From positions 1-64,000 of the forward strand of contig CAMDQN010000012.1 of assembly GCA_945905925.1 (NCBI GenBank): DNA of 64,000 nt, given 5' to 3'. The notes beneath the pieces are model-generated. The model had not been told where the DNA came from, did no database searches, and worked only from the letters and a program-made list of their open reading frames with translations. Shown one piece after another: positions 36,163-44,456 of this stretch. The position numbers and the translations under genes were made by a program. The first letter of the stretch is position 1, and each line of letters opens with the position of its first letter. The stretch comes from Singulisphaera sp. GP187. Lineage in GTDB: Bacteria; Planctomycetota; Planctomycetia; Gemmatales; Gemmataceae.

Positions 36163-38538
36163 TCACAACATACTGTACGGGTCGATGTCCACTTGGAACT
36201 CGACGCCGCTTGGCGGTTTTGCCAGTGCGAGGACGTTGCGCAGAACTTCGTGCAGCACTGCGCTGCTGTCGGACTGCACTTGGAAGTGGAACCGGTAGTA
36301 GTTGTTCAGCCGAAATACCGGGCACTCCGCGGGGCCGAGCAACCGCACTGGCGTTTGCCCCTGCGCGTTCGTAACGCGTTTCATCGCTTCCTTGAACGCG
36401 GTTGCGAGCACGTCGGCGAACGCTGCCGCCGCGTCTTCCTTCTCGCTCCGCACGATCAATCGCGCCATCCGCTCGAACGGCGGGTACTTGTGCAACTTGC
36501 GGTGAACGAGTTCGAGCTTCGCGAACTCGGCGTAGTTGTGGTGCGACGCCAGCGTGATGCACGGGTGGTCCGGCGTGAAGGTTTGCACCAGCACGTGCCC
36601 GCCGCGCTCGCCACGACCCGCCCTCCCAGCCACCTGCGCGAGCAACTGGAACGTTCGCTCCGCGCTGCGGAAATCTGGCAAGTGAAGCCCCACGTCCGCG
36701 TTAACGACACCCACGAGCGTCACGTTCGGGAAGTCGAGTCCCTTCGCGATCATCTGCGTGCCGACGAGAATCTGAATCAGCCCGTCGCGGAACGCGTCGA
36801 GCACGCGCTGGTGGCTACCGGGCTTCGACATCGTGTCGGAGTCCATCCGCTGACACACGTTGCCGGGGAACTTCTCCTCGATCTCGACTTGCAATTTCTC
36901 TGTACCCAATCCCTGATACCGCATGGACGGCTGCGCACACGCGGGGCACTTCTGGAACGGGGCCGTCTCGAAGCCGCAGTAGTGGCACATCAGCGAGTTC
37001 TTGGTGCGGTGGAACGTCATCGCGAGGTCGCAGTGGGCGCACTGCGCAACGTGCCCGCACGCCTCGCAATGCACGTGCGTGCTGAACCCGCGGCGGTTCA
37101 GCAGCAGAATGATCTGACCCTTGTCCTTGAGCGTTTGGCGCATCGCGTTTTCGAGCGTCGGACCGATCGCGTAATGCTTGCCGGGCGGCTTCGGTTCGTG
37201 GCGCAGGTCAACGAGCTTCACCGCGGGCAGCGGCCGGCTCTCGACGCGATTCGGCATACTCAGGACCGTGTAATTGCCGCGCTCCGCGTTCGCCCAACTT
37301 TCGAGACTCGGTGTCGCGGACCCCATCAGAATCGGAATGCCTTCGAGCCTGGCACGCATTACCGCAACATCGCGCGCGTGGTATCGCGGCGTCGATTCCT
37401 GCTTGAAACTGTTCTCGTGTTCCTCGTCGATGACGATGAGACCGAGCTTCCGCGTCGGTGCGAACACGGCGCTTCGCGCGCCGACCACAACCTGAATGTG
37501 CCCGGTGGCGACGCGGCGCCAGTACCCACCGCGCTCGGCGTCGGTGAGATGGCTGTGCAGCACCGCGAGGTTCCCGCACCGGCCCTTGAACCGCGAGATC
37601 GTCTGCGGTGTGAGCGAGATTTCCGGCACCAGAACGATAACTTCCTTGCCCTGTTTCACCACTTCCTCGATGGCGCGCAGGTACACTTCCGTTTTGCCGC
37701 TGCCGGTGACACCGTGGAGCAAAAACGGGTGGTAGCCACCGGTTTCGAGTGCGGCTTTGAGTTGTCCCCACACGCGAAGTTGGTCCGCGTTCAGCGCGAT
37801 CTCTTTGAGTGGGGCATCGCTCGTTGTGTCGTCTTCGGATTCGTGACCAGGCGCGGCGGCGGGCGTTTCGATGCGTTCGGCGAACTTCCGCACCAGACCC
37901 TTCTTGATGAGGCCCGCGACGACTCCCGTCGTACACTTCGCGAGCCGCGCGAGTTGAAGCACTTCGAGCGGCCGGTTCTCCTTCTTGAGCTTGTCGAGTG
38001 CGGCCTTCTGTTGCGGCGTGACAGTGGGAAGCGGGTTCGGCAACTTCTCCTTCGGCAGTACCTCGACGAACGACGCGACCCGCGTGCCGGCGTTGTCTCG
38101 TACACCAGCAGGAACGACCGCGTGCAGCACCTGACCCCACCCGCAGAGGTAGTAGTCCGCCATCCACCGCGTCAGCTTCATGACGTGGTCATCGACGATG
38201 GCGTCGTCGTCGAGTACGCGTGTAACGGTCTTGAGTTCGTAGCCGGAGGTGGGTTGCACGTCGGTGACGCGCACGCAGAATCCCGCAGTGCCTTTGCCGC
38301 CCCTGCCGAACGGCACCTCGACGCGCTTCCCGACCCCGATCTTGGTGAGGAGAGTCTCGGATACGGCATAGGTGTACGCGTGGTCCAGCGGCCGGTCGAA
38401 GACGATGTCCGCGAACAGCGTTGGAGTCGCTCGAGGCGAGCGGGGGGCGTCAGCCCCCTGTTCCTCGGAAACGTTGAACAGTGTGTGAGGGGCCGTCATG
38501 GCCAGAGACTCCGCAGTGTCGGGCAGAATGGTGTTCAT
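36163..38538 (-). CDS. priA: Primosomal protein N' (replication restart helicase)
   Basis: LLHGVTGSGKTEVYL, GLIVIDEEHENSFKQE, Zn-site CEACGHVAQCAHCDLAMTFHRTKNSLMCHYCG...CPAC, helicase C-terminal motifs. Confidence 0.95.
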   Translation of the reverse strand: MNTILPDTAESLAMTAPHTLFNVSEEQGADAPRSPRATPTLFADIVFDRPLDHAYTYAVSETLLTKIGVGKRVEVPFGRGGKGTAGFCVRVTDVQPTSGYELKTVTRVLDDDAIVDDHVMKLTRWMADYYLCGWGQVLHAVVPAGVRDNAGTRVASFVEVLPKEKLPNPLPTVTPQQKAALDKLKKENRPLEVLQLARLAKCTTGVVAGLIKKGLVRKFAERIETPAAAPGHESEDDTTSDAPLKEIALNADQLRVWGQLKAALETGGYHPFLLHGVTGSGKTEVYLRAIEEVVKQGKEVIVLVPEISLTPQTISRFKGRCGNLAVLHSHLTDAERGGYWRRVATGHIQVVVGARSAVFAPTRKLGLIVIDEEHENSFKQESTPRYHARDVAVMRARLEGIPILMGSATPSLESWANAERGNYTVLSMPNRVESRPLPAVKLVDLRHEPKPPGKHYAIGPTLENAMRQTLKDKGQIILLLNRRGFSTHVHCEACGHVAQCAHCDLAMTFHRTKNSLMCHYCGFETAPFQKCPACAQPSMRYQGLGTEKLQVEIEEKFPGNVCQRMDSDTMSKPGSHQRVLDAFRDGLIQILVGTQMIAKGLDFPNVTLVGVVNADVGLHLPDFRSAERTFQLLAQVAGRAGRGERGGHVLVQTFTPDHPCITLASHHNYAEFAKLELVHRKLHKYPPFERMARLIVRSEKEDAAAAFADVLATAFKEAMKRVTNAQGQTPVRLLGPAECPVFRLNNYYRFHFQVQSDSSAVLHEVLRNVLALAKPPSGVEFQVDIDPYSML
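38435..38464. repeat. Palindromic element GGAACAGGGGGCTGACGCCCCCCGCTCGCC inside the priA N-terminal coding region
   Basis: Same consensus as 28569-28652; encodes EEQGADAPRSPRA. Confidence 0.85.
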
Positions 38539-38625
38539 GCGCACAGTTTAGCAGCGCGCACCGGCCCCACAAGGACGGTTGCCCAACCACTACTATCGGC
38601 AGAAGCGGCAAGCGAAGATGAGCCG

Positions 38626-38757
38626 TCACGCCCACTTCCAGTTGTGGCGCGTGAACGGTTTCCGGTCTTCGTCGTCGATGAACGCGAACTGCGGTTGCGC
38701 TCGAAAGATCAGCGTCTGAAGGAAGTCGCTGCCGTAGCCCAGGCGCTTCGCTGGTGA
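38626..38757 (-). pseudogene. Possible gene remnant (C-terminal fragment) ending in ...FRAQPQFAFIDDEDRKPFTRHNWKWA*
   Basis: GC3-rich reading frame with no visible start, truncated at an inverted repeat. Confidence 0.35.
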
Positions 38758-38763
38758 TCAGCA

Positions 38764-38853
38764 GACAGGGGACAGAAGACAACGCAAACAACGAAAAAAC
38801 CGCGCGACCGCAGTCGCACGGCTTGGTTTGTCTTCTGTCTTCTGACCTCTGTC
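38764..38853. repeat. Inverted repeat with CAGAAGA-type heptamer arms
   Basis: gacaggggacagaagacaac ... tttgtcttctgtcttctgacctctgtc. Confidence 0.82.
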
Positions 38854-39725
38854 TACTTCAGTTTGCTGGTGGATTCGCCGGAGATCGGGCCGGCCATCTT
38901 GATTTCCACCTTGATGTCGTCCATCTTCTGCGTGCCTTCCAGTTTGATCTTGCCCGTGAACTTCTCCTTCATGTTCACGCCGGTCTTGAGCGACTTGTGA
39001 GTGGTGACTTTCAGTTCCATCTCCACGTCGATGGTCGGTTCGCCGTCGTCCTTCATCTTCGCGGTGAGCTTGCCGGATGACTCGATCACGGCGCACTTCT
39101 CGCCGTCCACGTCTTCGATCTTGACGAACTTCTGGTCGAGCGAACCCTTCACGTCGCTGAACGAGTTGCCAAGCATCTTGGTGAGCGCGGACGCGTCCAC
39201 CTTCCACGCGTGCCCGACCTTGACCTTATCCGCTGGGTACAGGTCGTCGTCGTTCTCGATCCCGTTGCGGCTGTCGAGTTCCTTCTTCTGTTTCTCGGTC
39301 GGCTTGCTGTCCACGAGGACGTGCTTCCACTTCTTGCCGTCGCGCTCGCTGATGACGGTTTCCTTTTCCAGCGCGGTCGGTTCGGTGTGCTTCATCTCCT
39401 GCCCGCCGAAGTTGGCGGTCACGTCGGCACGTTCCTTGATGATCTTGGTTTGGCACTTGGTAACGTTGCGGCCGTCCACCGCGAGCACCTTGGCCTCTTC
39501 CTCGCTGGTGACTTCGAGGTTGATCTTCAGGTTCACGGTCTGTCCGGCCACCTTCATGGTGGTGTCGGCGTCCTTGATCTTGAGCGTGCCCTTGCTGACG
39601 TACACCTGGCCCTTTTCGGGGGCCGGGCCGCGGAGATCGTACACGTCGTTGTCGGCGGCGCGGCCCAGGTTGAGTGCCGCGAACAGCACGGCCGCAGCCC
39701 CGATCGCCCACTTGCATTGGAACAT
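38853..39725 (-). CDS. Secreted hypothetical protein
   Basis: Signal peptide AVLFAALNLGRAAD; beta-rich sequence. Confidence 0.7.
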   Translation of the reverse strand: MFQCKWAIGAAAVLFAALNLGRAADNDVYDLRGPAPEKGQVYVSKGTLKIKDADTTMKVAGQTVNLKINLEVTSEEEAKVLAVDGRNVTKCQTKIIKERADVTANFGGQEMKHTEPTALEKETVISERDGKKWKHVLVDSKPTEKQKKELDSRNGIENDDDLYPADKVKVGHAWKVDASALTKMLGNSFSDVKGSLDQKFVKIEDVDGEKCAVIESSGKLTAKMKDDGEPTIDVEMELKVTTHKSLKTGVNMKEKFTGKIKLEGTQKMDDIKVEIKMAGPISGESTSKLK

Positions 39726-39809
39726 TGGTTGTCTCTCCTCGGAAATGGCAGTCGCCCCACTATCTTCCGGGTTCGCCCACCAAAGGGCAACATTTCAACG
39801 CGGAAAGTT

Positions 39810-39893
39810 GTAATGCGATCCGCCGTTCCACGGCGGTCCCGTTGTCGCGAAATGAGAACGGAAAAACCGCCGCGGAGCGGTGGACCACATTAC
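39810..39893. repeat. Inverted repeat, GTAATGTGGTCCACCGCTCCGCGGCGG family
   Basis: gtaatgcgatccgccgttccacggcgg ... ccgccgcggagcggtggaccacattac. Confidence 0.88.
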
Positions 39894-40873
39894 GCCGCGA
39901 CGCGCCCGACAGGAAGGGCCGTGCGATCCAGGTTCCGGCGTTCGCGAACCACGTAGGGCCGCTTACCCTGGCTCTCGTAGTAGACGCGCGTGAGAACTTC
40001 GCCCATCAAGCCGAGCGACACGAACTGCACACCGATCAACCCCGCGACCGCACCGAGCAGGAACAACGGGTTCTGCGTCATGCCGGGACCGGTCGTGTAT
40101 TTCATCACCACGCTCGCCATCACGCTCACGAACCCGGCGAACATGCACAGCATCCCGACGCCGCCGAACAGGTGCATCGGGCGCGTCTGGAAACTGCCCT
40201 GGAACTTCACCGTCATCAGGTCGAGCATCACCCGCACCGACCGCGTCAGGTTGTACTTCGACTTGCCGGCGGTTCGAGGGTGGTGCCGCACCGGCATCTG
40301 CGCCACCGACGCGCCCTGCTGCATGATCAGAGCCGTGATGAACCGGTGCATTTCGCCGTAGAGAACCAGTCCGTCGAAAACTTCGCGGCGCACCGCGCGG
40401 AGCGTACAGCCAAAGTCTTTGAACGGCACGCCCAGGACTTTACGAATCAGCCAGTTCGCCGCGAAGCTCGGCACCTTGCGCAGTAGCAACTTGTCCTGCC
40501 GCTTCTCGCGCTGGCCCAGAACCGCGTCGTAGCCCTCGTTTAGCTTCGCGAGCATCAGCGGGATGTCGGCGGGGTCGTTCTGGAGGTCGCCGTCCATCGT
40601 GACGATCACGTCCCCGGCGGCGGCGTCGAGGCCCGCTTGCGTCGCGGCGCTCTGGCCGAAATTGCGGCGCAACCGGACCACCTTCACGCGCGCGTCCTCG
40701 CGCGCAACGGTTTCGAGTTCGGTGAATGTGCCGTCGGTGCTGCCGTCGTCCACGAAGACGAGTTCCCACGGGCCGCATCGCGCGCCGTCGAGCGCCGCGC
40801 GCACGCGGTCGAACATCGGGCGCACGTTCTCGCGCTCGTCCTTCACCGGCACGACCACGGACAAGAGCGACAT
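39890..40873 (-). CDS. Family 2 glycosyltransferase (dolichyl-phosphate mannosyltransferase-like) with C-terminal TM
   Basis: LSVVVPVKDERENVRP, FVDDGSTDGTF, DGDLQNDPADIP, KSKYNLTRS. Confidence 0.9.
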   Translation of the reverse strand: MSLLSVVVPVKDERENVRPMFDRVRAALDGARCGPWELVFVDDGSTDGTFTELETVAREDARVKVVRLRRNFGQSAATQAGLDAAAGDVIVTMDGDLQNDPADIPLMLAKLNEGYDAVLGQREKRQDKLLLRKVPSFAANWLIRKVLGVPFKDFGCTLRAVRREVFDGLVLYGEMHRFITALIMQQGASVAQMPVRHHPRTAGKSKYNLTRSVRVMLDLMTVKFQGSFQTRPMHLFGGVGMLCMFAGFVSVMASVVMKYTTGPGMTQNPLFLLGAVAGLIGVQFVSLGLMGEVLTRVYYESQGKRPYVVRERRNLDRTALPVGRVAA

Positions 40874-40887
40874 GGGGGAAATCCTCT

Positions 40888-40948
40888 GTAGGACAGGCCT
40901 CCCGGCCTGTCGCCGCTGTACTGTGACAGGCCGGGAGGCCTGTCCTAC
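40888..40948. repeat. Perfect 24-bp inverted repeat GTAGGACAGGCCTCCCGGCCTGTC
   Basis: gtaggacaggcctcccggcctgtc ... gacaggccgggaggcctgtcctac. Confidence 0.95.
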
Positions 40949-41985
40949 GAAACCGTGATCGTCACCGCGAGCGGTTCGGAGCCGTACTGCACGAAGTCGG
41001 TGTCGAGCAGTTGGATCGGTTCGCCCTCGGTCAGGTCCGCGTGGAACGCGTAGCTCCCGGCCGGTTGCGGCGGGATGCCGCACACGAGGTCAATGTGTTC
41101 GCCGGGGTGTACGGTGCGGGCCAGGTGCCCGACGTGGCTCCGGTGGACGATCTCGCCGGTCTGTTGGGTGAGCGTGTGCCGGAGCCGGATGCCGCCGGCG
41201 CCACCGGGCGTGAACGTCCACGGTTCGACGGACGTGTTCCGCGCGCGAACGTTGACGCTGAACCCGCGTCCGGTCGCGAACGTCGTGGGACCGATGAGGG
41301 AGAGTTCCGCGCGATACGGGCCGGGGCAGTAGTCGGTGCTCGCCCAGCGTCGGAACCGGTCCGGCGTGTGCGTCTCGCCGCGCGATTCGAGCCACGCCGC
41401 GTAGTAGTCGAAAAACGCGTCGATCACGGCGGTGCGCCCGACCGCGACGTGCCCGTAGCGCGGCCACAGTTGGCGCCGTGCGCGGGCCAGACTTGCGTCG
41501 GTCAGAAGCAGCATCGCGACCGTGGACGCCATGCCGGTGCGGTCGGCGCCACGCTGGCAGTGGAATACAATCGGGTACGCGGTGTGGTCGAGCACATCGA
41601 CGAGGCGATTCAGTTCGGTGGACGCCGGAAAGCGCTTCGCGGAGGACGTGATGTCTTCCTGATTGACGTTCGCGGTGTGCGTGGTCCGGCACTCGTCGAT
41701 GTACCACGGCATGTTGCTGCACACGCCGCGCATGTTCACGACGGTTCGGATGCCCTTCTCCGCGATGAACGCCCGGAGTTGCTCCGGTTTCAGTTGGGCC
41801 GTGCGGTACACGCGACCCGGGATGACGGTGTGAACATTCGTGAAGGCGACGACGCGCAGGAACTCGGCACCGAAGCCGAGCGCGGTCGCACCGCCCGCGA
41901 GTTTGAGCAGTCGGCGGCGCGAGAACCGTCGCGCGGGTGCGGGTGCCGGGGGTGCGAGCATTGGGGTTGGTTCGGGTGCGTCCAT
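40945..41985 (-). CDS. Tat-exported protein tyrosine / dual-specificity phosphatase-like protein
   Basis: Twin-Arg RRRLLKLAGG; Cx5R motif HCQRGADRTGMA. Confidence 0.8.
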   Translation of the reverse strand: MDAPEPTPMLAPPAPAPARRFSRRRLLKLAGGATALGFGAEFLRVVAFTNVHTVIPGRVYRTAQLKPEQLRAFIAEKGIRTVVNMRGVCSNMPWYIDECRTTHTANVNQEDITSSAKRFPASTELNRLVDVLDHTAYPIVFHCQRGADRTGMASTVAMLLLTDASLARARRQLWPRYGHVAVGRTAVIDAFFDYYAAWLESRGETHTPDRFRRWASTDYCPGPYRAELSLIGPTTFATGRGFSVNVRARNTSVEPWTFTPGGAGGIRLRHTLTQQTGEIVHRSHVGHLARTVHPGEHIDLVCGIPPQPAGSYAFHADLTEGEPIQLLDTDFVQYGSEPLAVTITVS

Positions 41986-42384
41986 GCACTCGGGAGAATG
42001 CCACAAGTTGGGCAAAGGCGGAAGGCCAACTTTCGCGCCGCGCGGTGAACTTGAACGATGGGACGAGTTACGCAGTTGGTGGGCTGGGAACTCGGTAGAG
42101 TGGTCTGGCCAAGTATGCCCGGACGGCATCGCGGATGATATTCCACTTGGTGGGGAACCAGCTCCTGCCGGCGTGGAATCGGTGCCATTCGAGTCGAAGA
42201 ATTCCCGCACCGCGAAGCCGATGTGGTTGCGTTGCGAGCGGGTTCGACGTGCCGAGCCGGAATTGGATGGAGCCGTCGGCAGGCACAAGGGCGCAGTCAT
42301 GCTCACAGTCCTACTCCATGAAACCCAGGCGCAAGGGGTTTTGGGAGCAAATTCTCTCTGTCTTTGAATTCTTGGAGTGGAGCC

Positions 42385-42873
42385 ATGACCGCGGACGACG
42401 TGATTCGCCTGTTGCAACTTCAACCGCACCCGGTCGAGGGTGGGTTCTTCCGCGAAACGTACCGCTCGACCACGCAGGTGCCCGCGTACGACGCGACGCG
42501 CAGCGTGTCCACCGCGATCTACTACCTGCTCAAGCCGGGGCACGTCTCCGAATTGCACGTACTCCCCGGCGACGAAGTGTTTCACTTCTATCTCGGTTCG
42601 CCGGTGCGGATGCTGCAACTGTGGCCCGATGGCAACGGGCGTGAGGTAGTGTTGGGCGCGGACATCGTCGCGGGGGAAGTGCCGCAGTTGGTGGTGCCCG
42701 GCGGCGTGTGGCAGGGCACGCACCTGATCGCCGACACGGGCTTCGCACTCTTGGGCTGCACCGTCTCGCCCGGCTTCGACTACGCCGATTACAAGAGCGC
42801 GAGCCGCGCGGAATTGGTGGCGAAGTGGCCCGCGTTTACTGGGCAGATCACGCGGCTGACACCCAGAGGGTAA
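42385..42873 (+). CDS. Cupin_5 (DUF985) family protein
   Basis: LQPHPVEGGFFRETYRST, STAIYYLLKPGHVSELHVLPGDEVFHFYLG, VPGGVWQGTHL. Confidence 0.9.
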   Translation: MTADDVIRLLQLQPHPVEGGFFRETYRSTTQVPAYDATRSVSTAIYYLLKPGHVSELHVLPGDEVFHFYLGSPVRMLQLWPDGNGREVVLGADIVAGEVPQLVVPGGVWQGTHLIADTGFALLGCTVSPGFDYADYKSASRAELVAKWPAFTGQITRLTPRG

Positions 42874-42877
42874 ACAA

Positions 42878-42931
42878 GTTAGCCGCAAGCGGAAGGTGAG
42901 CGCGGACGCTCGCCTTCCGCTTGCGGCTAAC
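42878..42931. repeat. 25-bp inverted repeat GTTAGCCGCAAGCGGAAGGYGAGCG between convergent genes
   Basis: gttagccgcaagcggaaggtgagcg gacg... cgctcgccttccgcttgcggctaac. Confidence 0.93.
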
Positions 42932-42940
42932 CGAGCACGT

Positions 42941-44284
42941 CTACAACGTCTTCAGGTACTCGATCACCCGCGCGCGTTGCTCGTCGGTGAAGTCGTCGCC
43001 GTAGATGTGGCCCGCGTTGCCGCGACCCGGCTTCGTCGTGTCGTAGATCTTGCGAAGCTCAGGCGGTGTGAGTTTCGGCGGGTCGCGCACCTCCGTCACC
43101 TTCCAACCCACTTTCACCTTGTCGTAGTCCGCTTCGTCGGTCTTGTACGAACGCGTGTAGAGTTTCGGGCGGGCCTTCGAGTTCAGCACGCCGTCGAGCG
43201 TCGGCACGCTCGCGTTGTGGAAGTACGGGGCCGTCGCCCAGATGCCGTCGAGTGGCGGAGCCTGGTAGCCGTCCGTCGCGCGCAGCGGTAACCCGTTCAC
43301 GAACCAACCGATTTTCTCCTTCCCAAACCACGACGCGGAGTACTCGTTGCCGTAGGCGATATCGATGCCCTTGTGTCGCGTCGGGTCGGTGCCGATCTCG
43401 TCGAGCGCGATCACCTTGTTCGGGTACGTCCACTTCTCGCCGTAGGTGCCGTGGCACTTCGCGCAGTTGTTTTTGAATAGCGTTTCGCCGTTCGCGGCCT
43501 TGTCCTTGTCGATCGGGAACGGGTACTTCGGGGGTTCGAGGTTCACGAGGTACTGCTGGATGTCGCGGAACGCTGGTTCGTGCTTCTCGAAGTCCTTCGG
43601 CGTGGTGAACGGGTGCATCATGAACTGCATCAGGGTGCGGACGGATCGCGAGTCGGTCGCGCCGGTGTGGTAGATGGTTTTCTTCTTCTTCATCAGCCAC
43701 CACGCGGGCACGTCTTCGCACTGGTCGTCGCGCAGCCCGAGTTCCTTGCGCGGTGAGCGAAGCGTTAAGTCCGGGTTTCGGAAGCCGAGCAGGTACACGC
43801 CGAACCCGCCGGCTTCGGTTGTGCCGCGGACATTCGAGAACGTGAACGGCAGTTTCCCGCTCAGCCCGTCGGCCTTCGCCATCTCCTCGAAGAGCGCCTG
43901 AACGTCGAGCGTGGAATTGCCGAGGCCGACGTAGCTCTTGCCCAAGATCGACCCGGCGTGGCACAACATGCAGTCGATCCCGACACCGACGTTCAGCACG
44001 CGACTGGCCTTGCGCAGTCCCATCGGCAGCCCGTCGTTCGGGTACGGGGCCGCGTGCAAGCCGTAGCGTTCGAGTACGGCCGCGTCGTAATCCGCGGGCT
44101 TTTCGGCGACGCCCCATTGCTTCCACACGTTCGGAACGGCTTGTTGCGTCCAGAACGCGGGGATGAACGCGGTTTGTGTGAGTGCCTTGTAGCCTTTCTC
44201 GGAGGGCGAGGGTTCCTTCTCCGCCGCGAACGCGAAAACGCAAACGATGAGCGGTGCGAAAGCGGCAAACGCGAACCGTGTCAT
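42941..44284 (-). CDS. Secreted di-heme cytochrome c family protein
   Basis: CMLCH and CAKCH heme motifs; signal peptide. Confidence 0.87.
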   Translation of the reverse strand: MTRFAFAAFAPLIVCVFAFAAEKEPSPSEKGYKALTQTAFIPAFWTQQAVPNVWKQWGVAEKPADYDAAVLERYGLHAAPYPNDGLPMGLRKASRVLNVGVGIDCMLCHAGSILGKSYVGLGNSTLDVQALFEEMAKADGLSGKLPFTFSNVRGTTEAGGFGVYLLGFRNPDLTLRSPRKELGLRDDQCEDVPAWWLMKKKKTIYHTGATDSRSVRTLMQFMMHPFTTPKDFEKHEPAFRDIQQYLVNLEPPKYPFPIDKDKAANGETLFKNNCAKCHGTYGEKWTYPNKVIALDEIGTDPTRHKGIDIAYGNEYSASWFGKEKIGWFVNGLPLRATDGYQAPPLDGIWATAPYFHNASVPTLDGVLNSKARPKLYTRSYKTDEADYDKVKVGWKVTEVRDPPKLTPPELRKIYDTTKPGRGNAGHIYGDDFTDEQRARVIEYLKTL

Positions 44285-44456
44285 CGGGATTTCCTCTGTG
44301 TCACCGAGTATTCGCCATCTTACACGAGGCCGATTCCTTCTCCAACGGAACCGGTTTGAAAGCTCCGACTGAACTTCCGCCACTGCTTGACCGTACTTGT
44401 GAGAGAACCTAGCGTGATACCACGCTCGTACTCGCGCCATCATTCCAGAGGTCGTC

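Noticed and set aside
41986-42384. Roughly 400-nt gap with short ORFs on both strands (e.g. MPADGSIQFRLGTSNPLATQPHRLRGAGILRLEWHRF)
   Set aside because: No recognisable family, no consistent start context; could be decayed sequence but I cannot support a feature.
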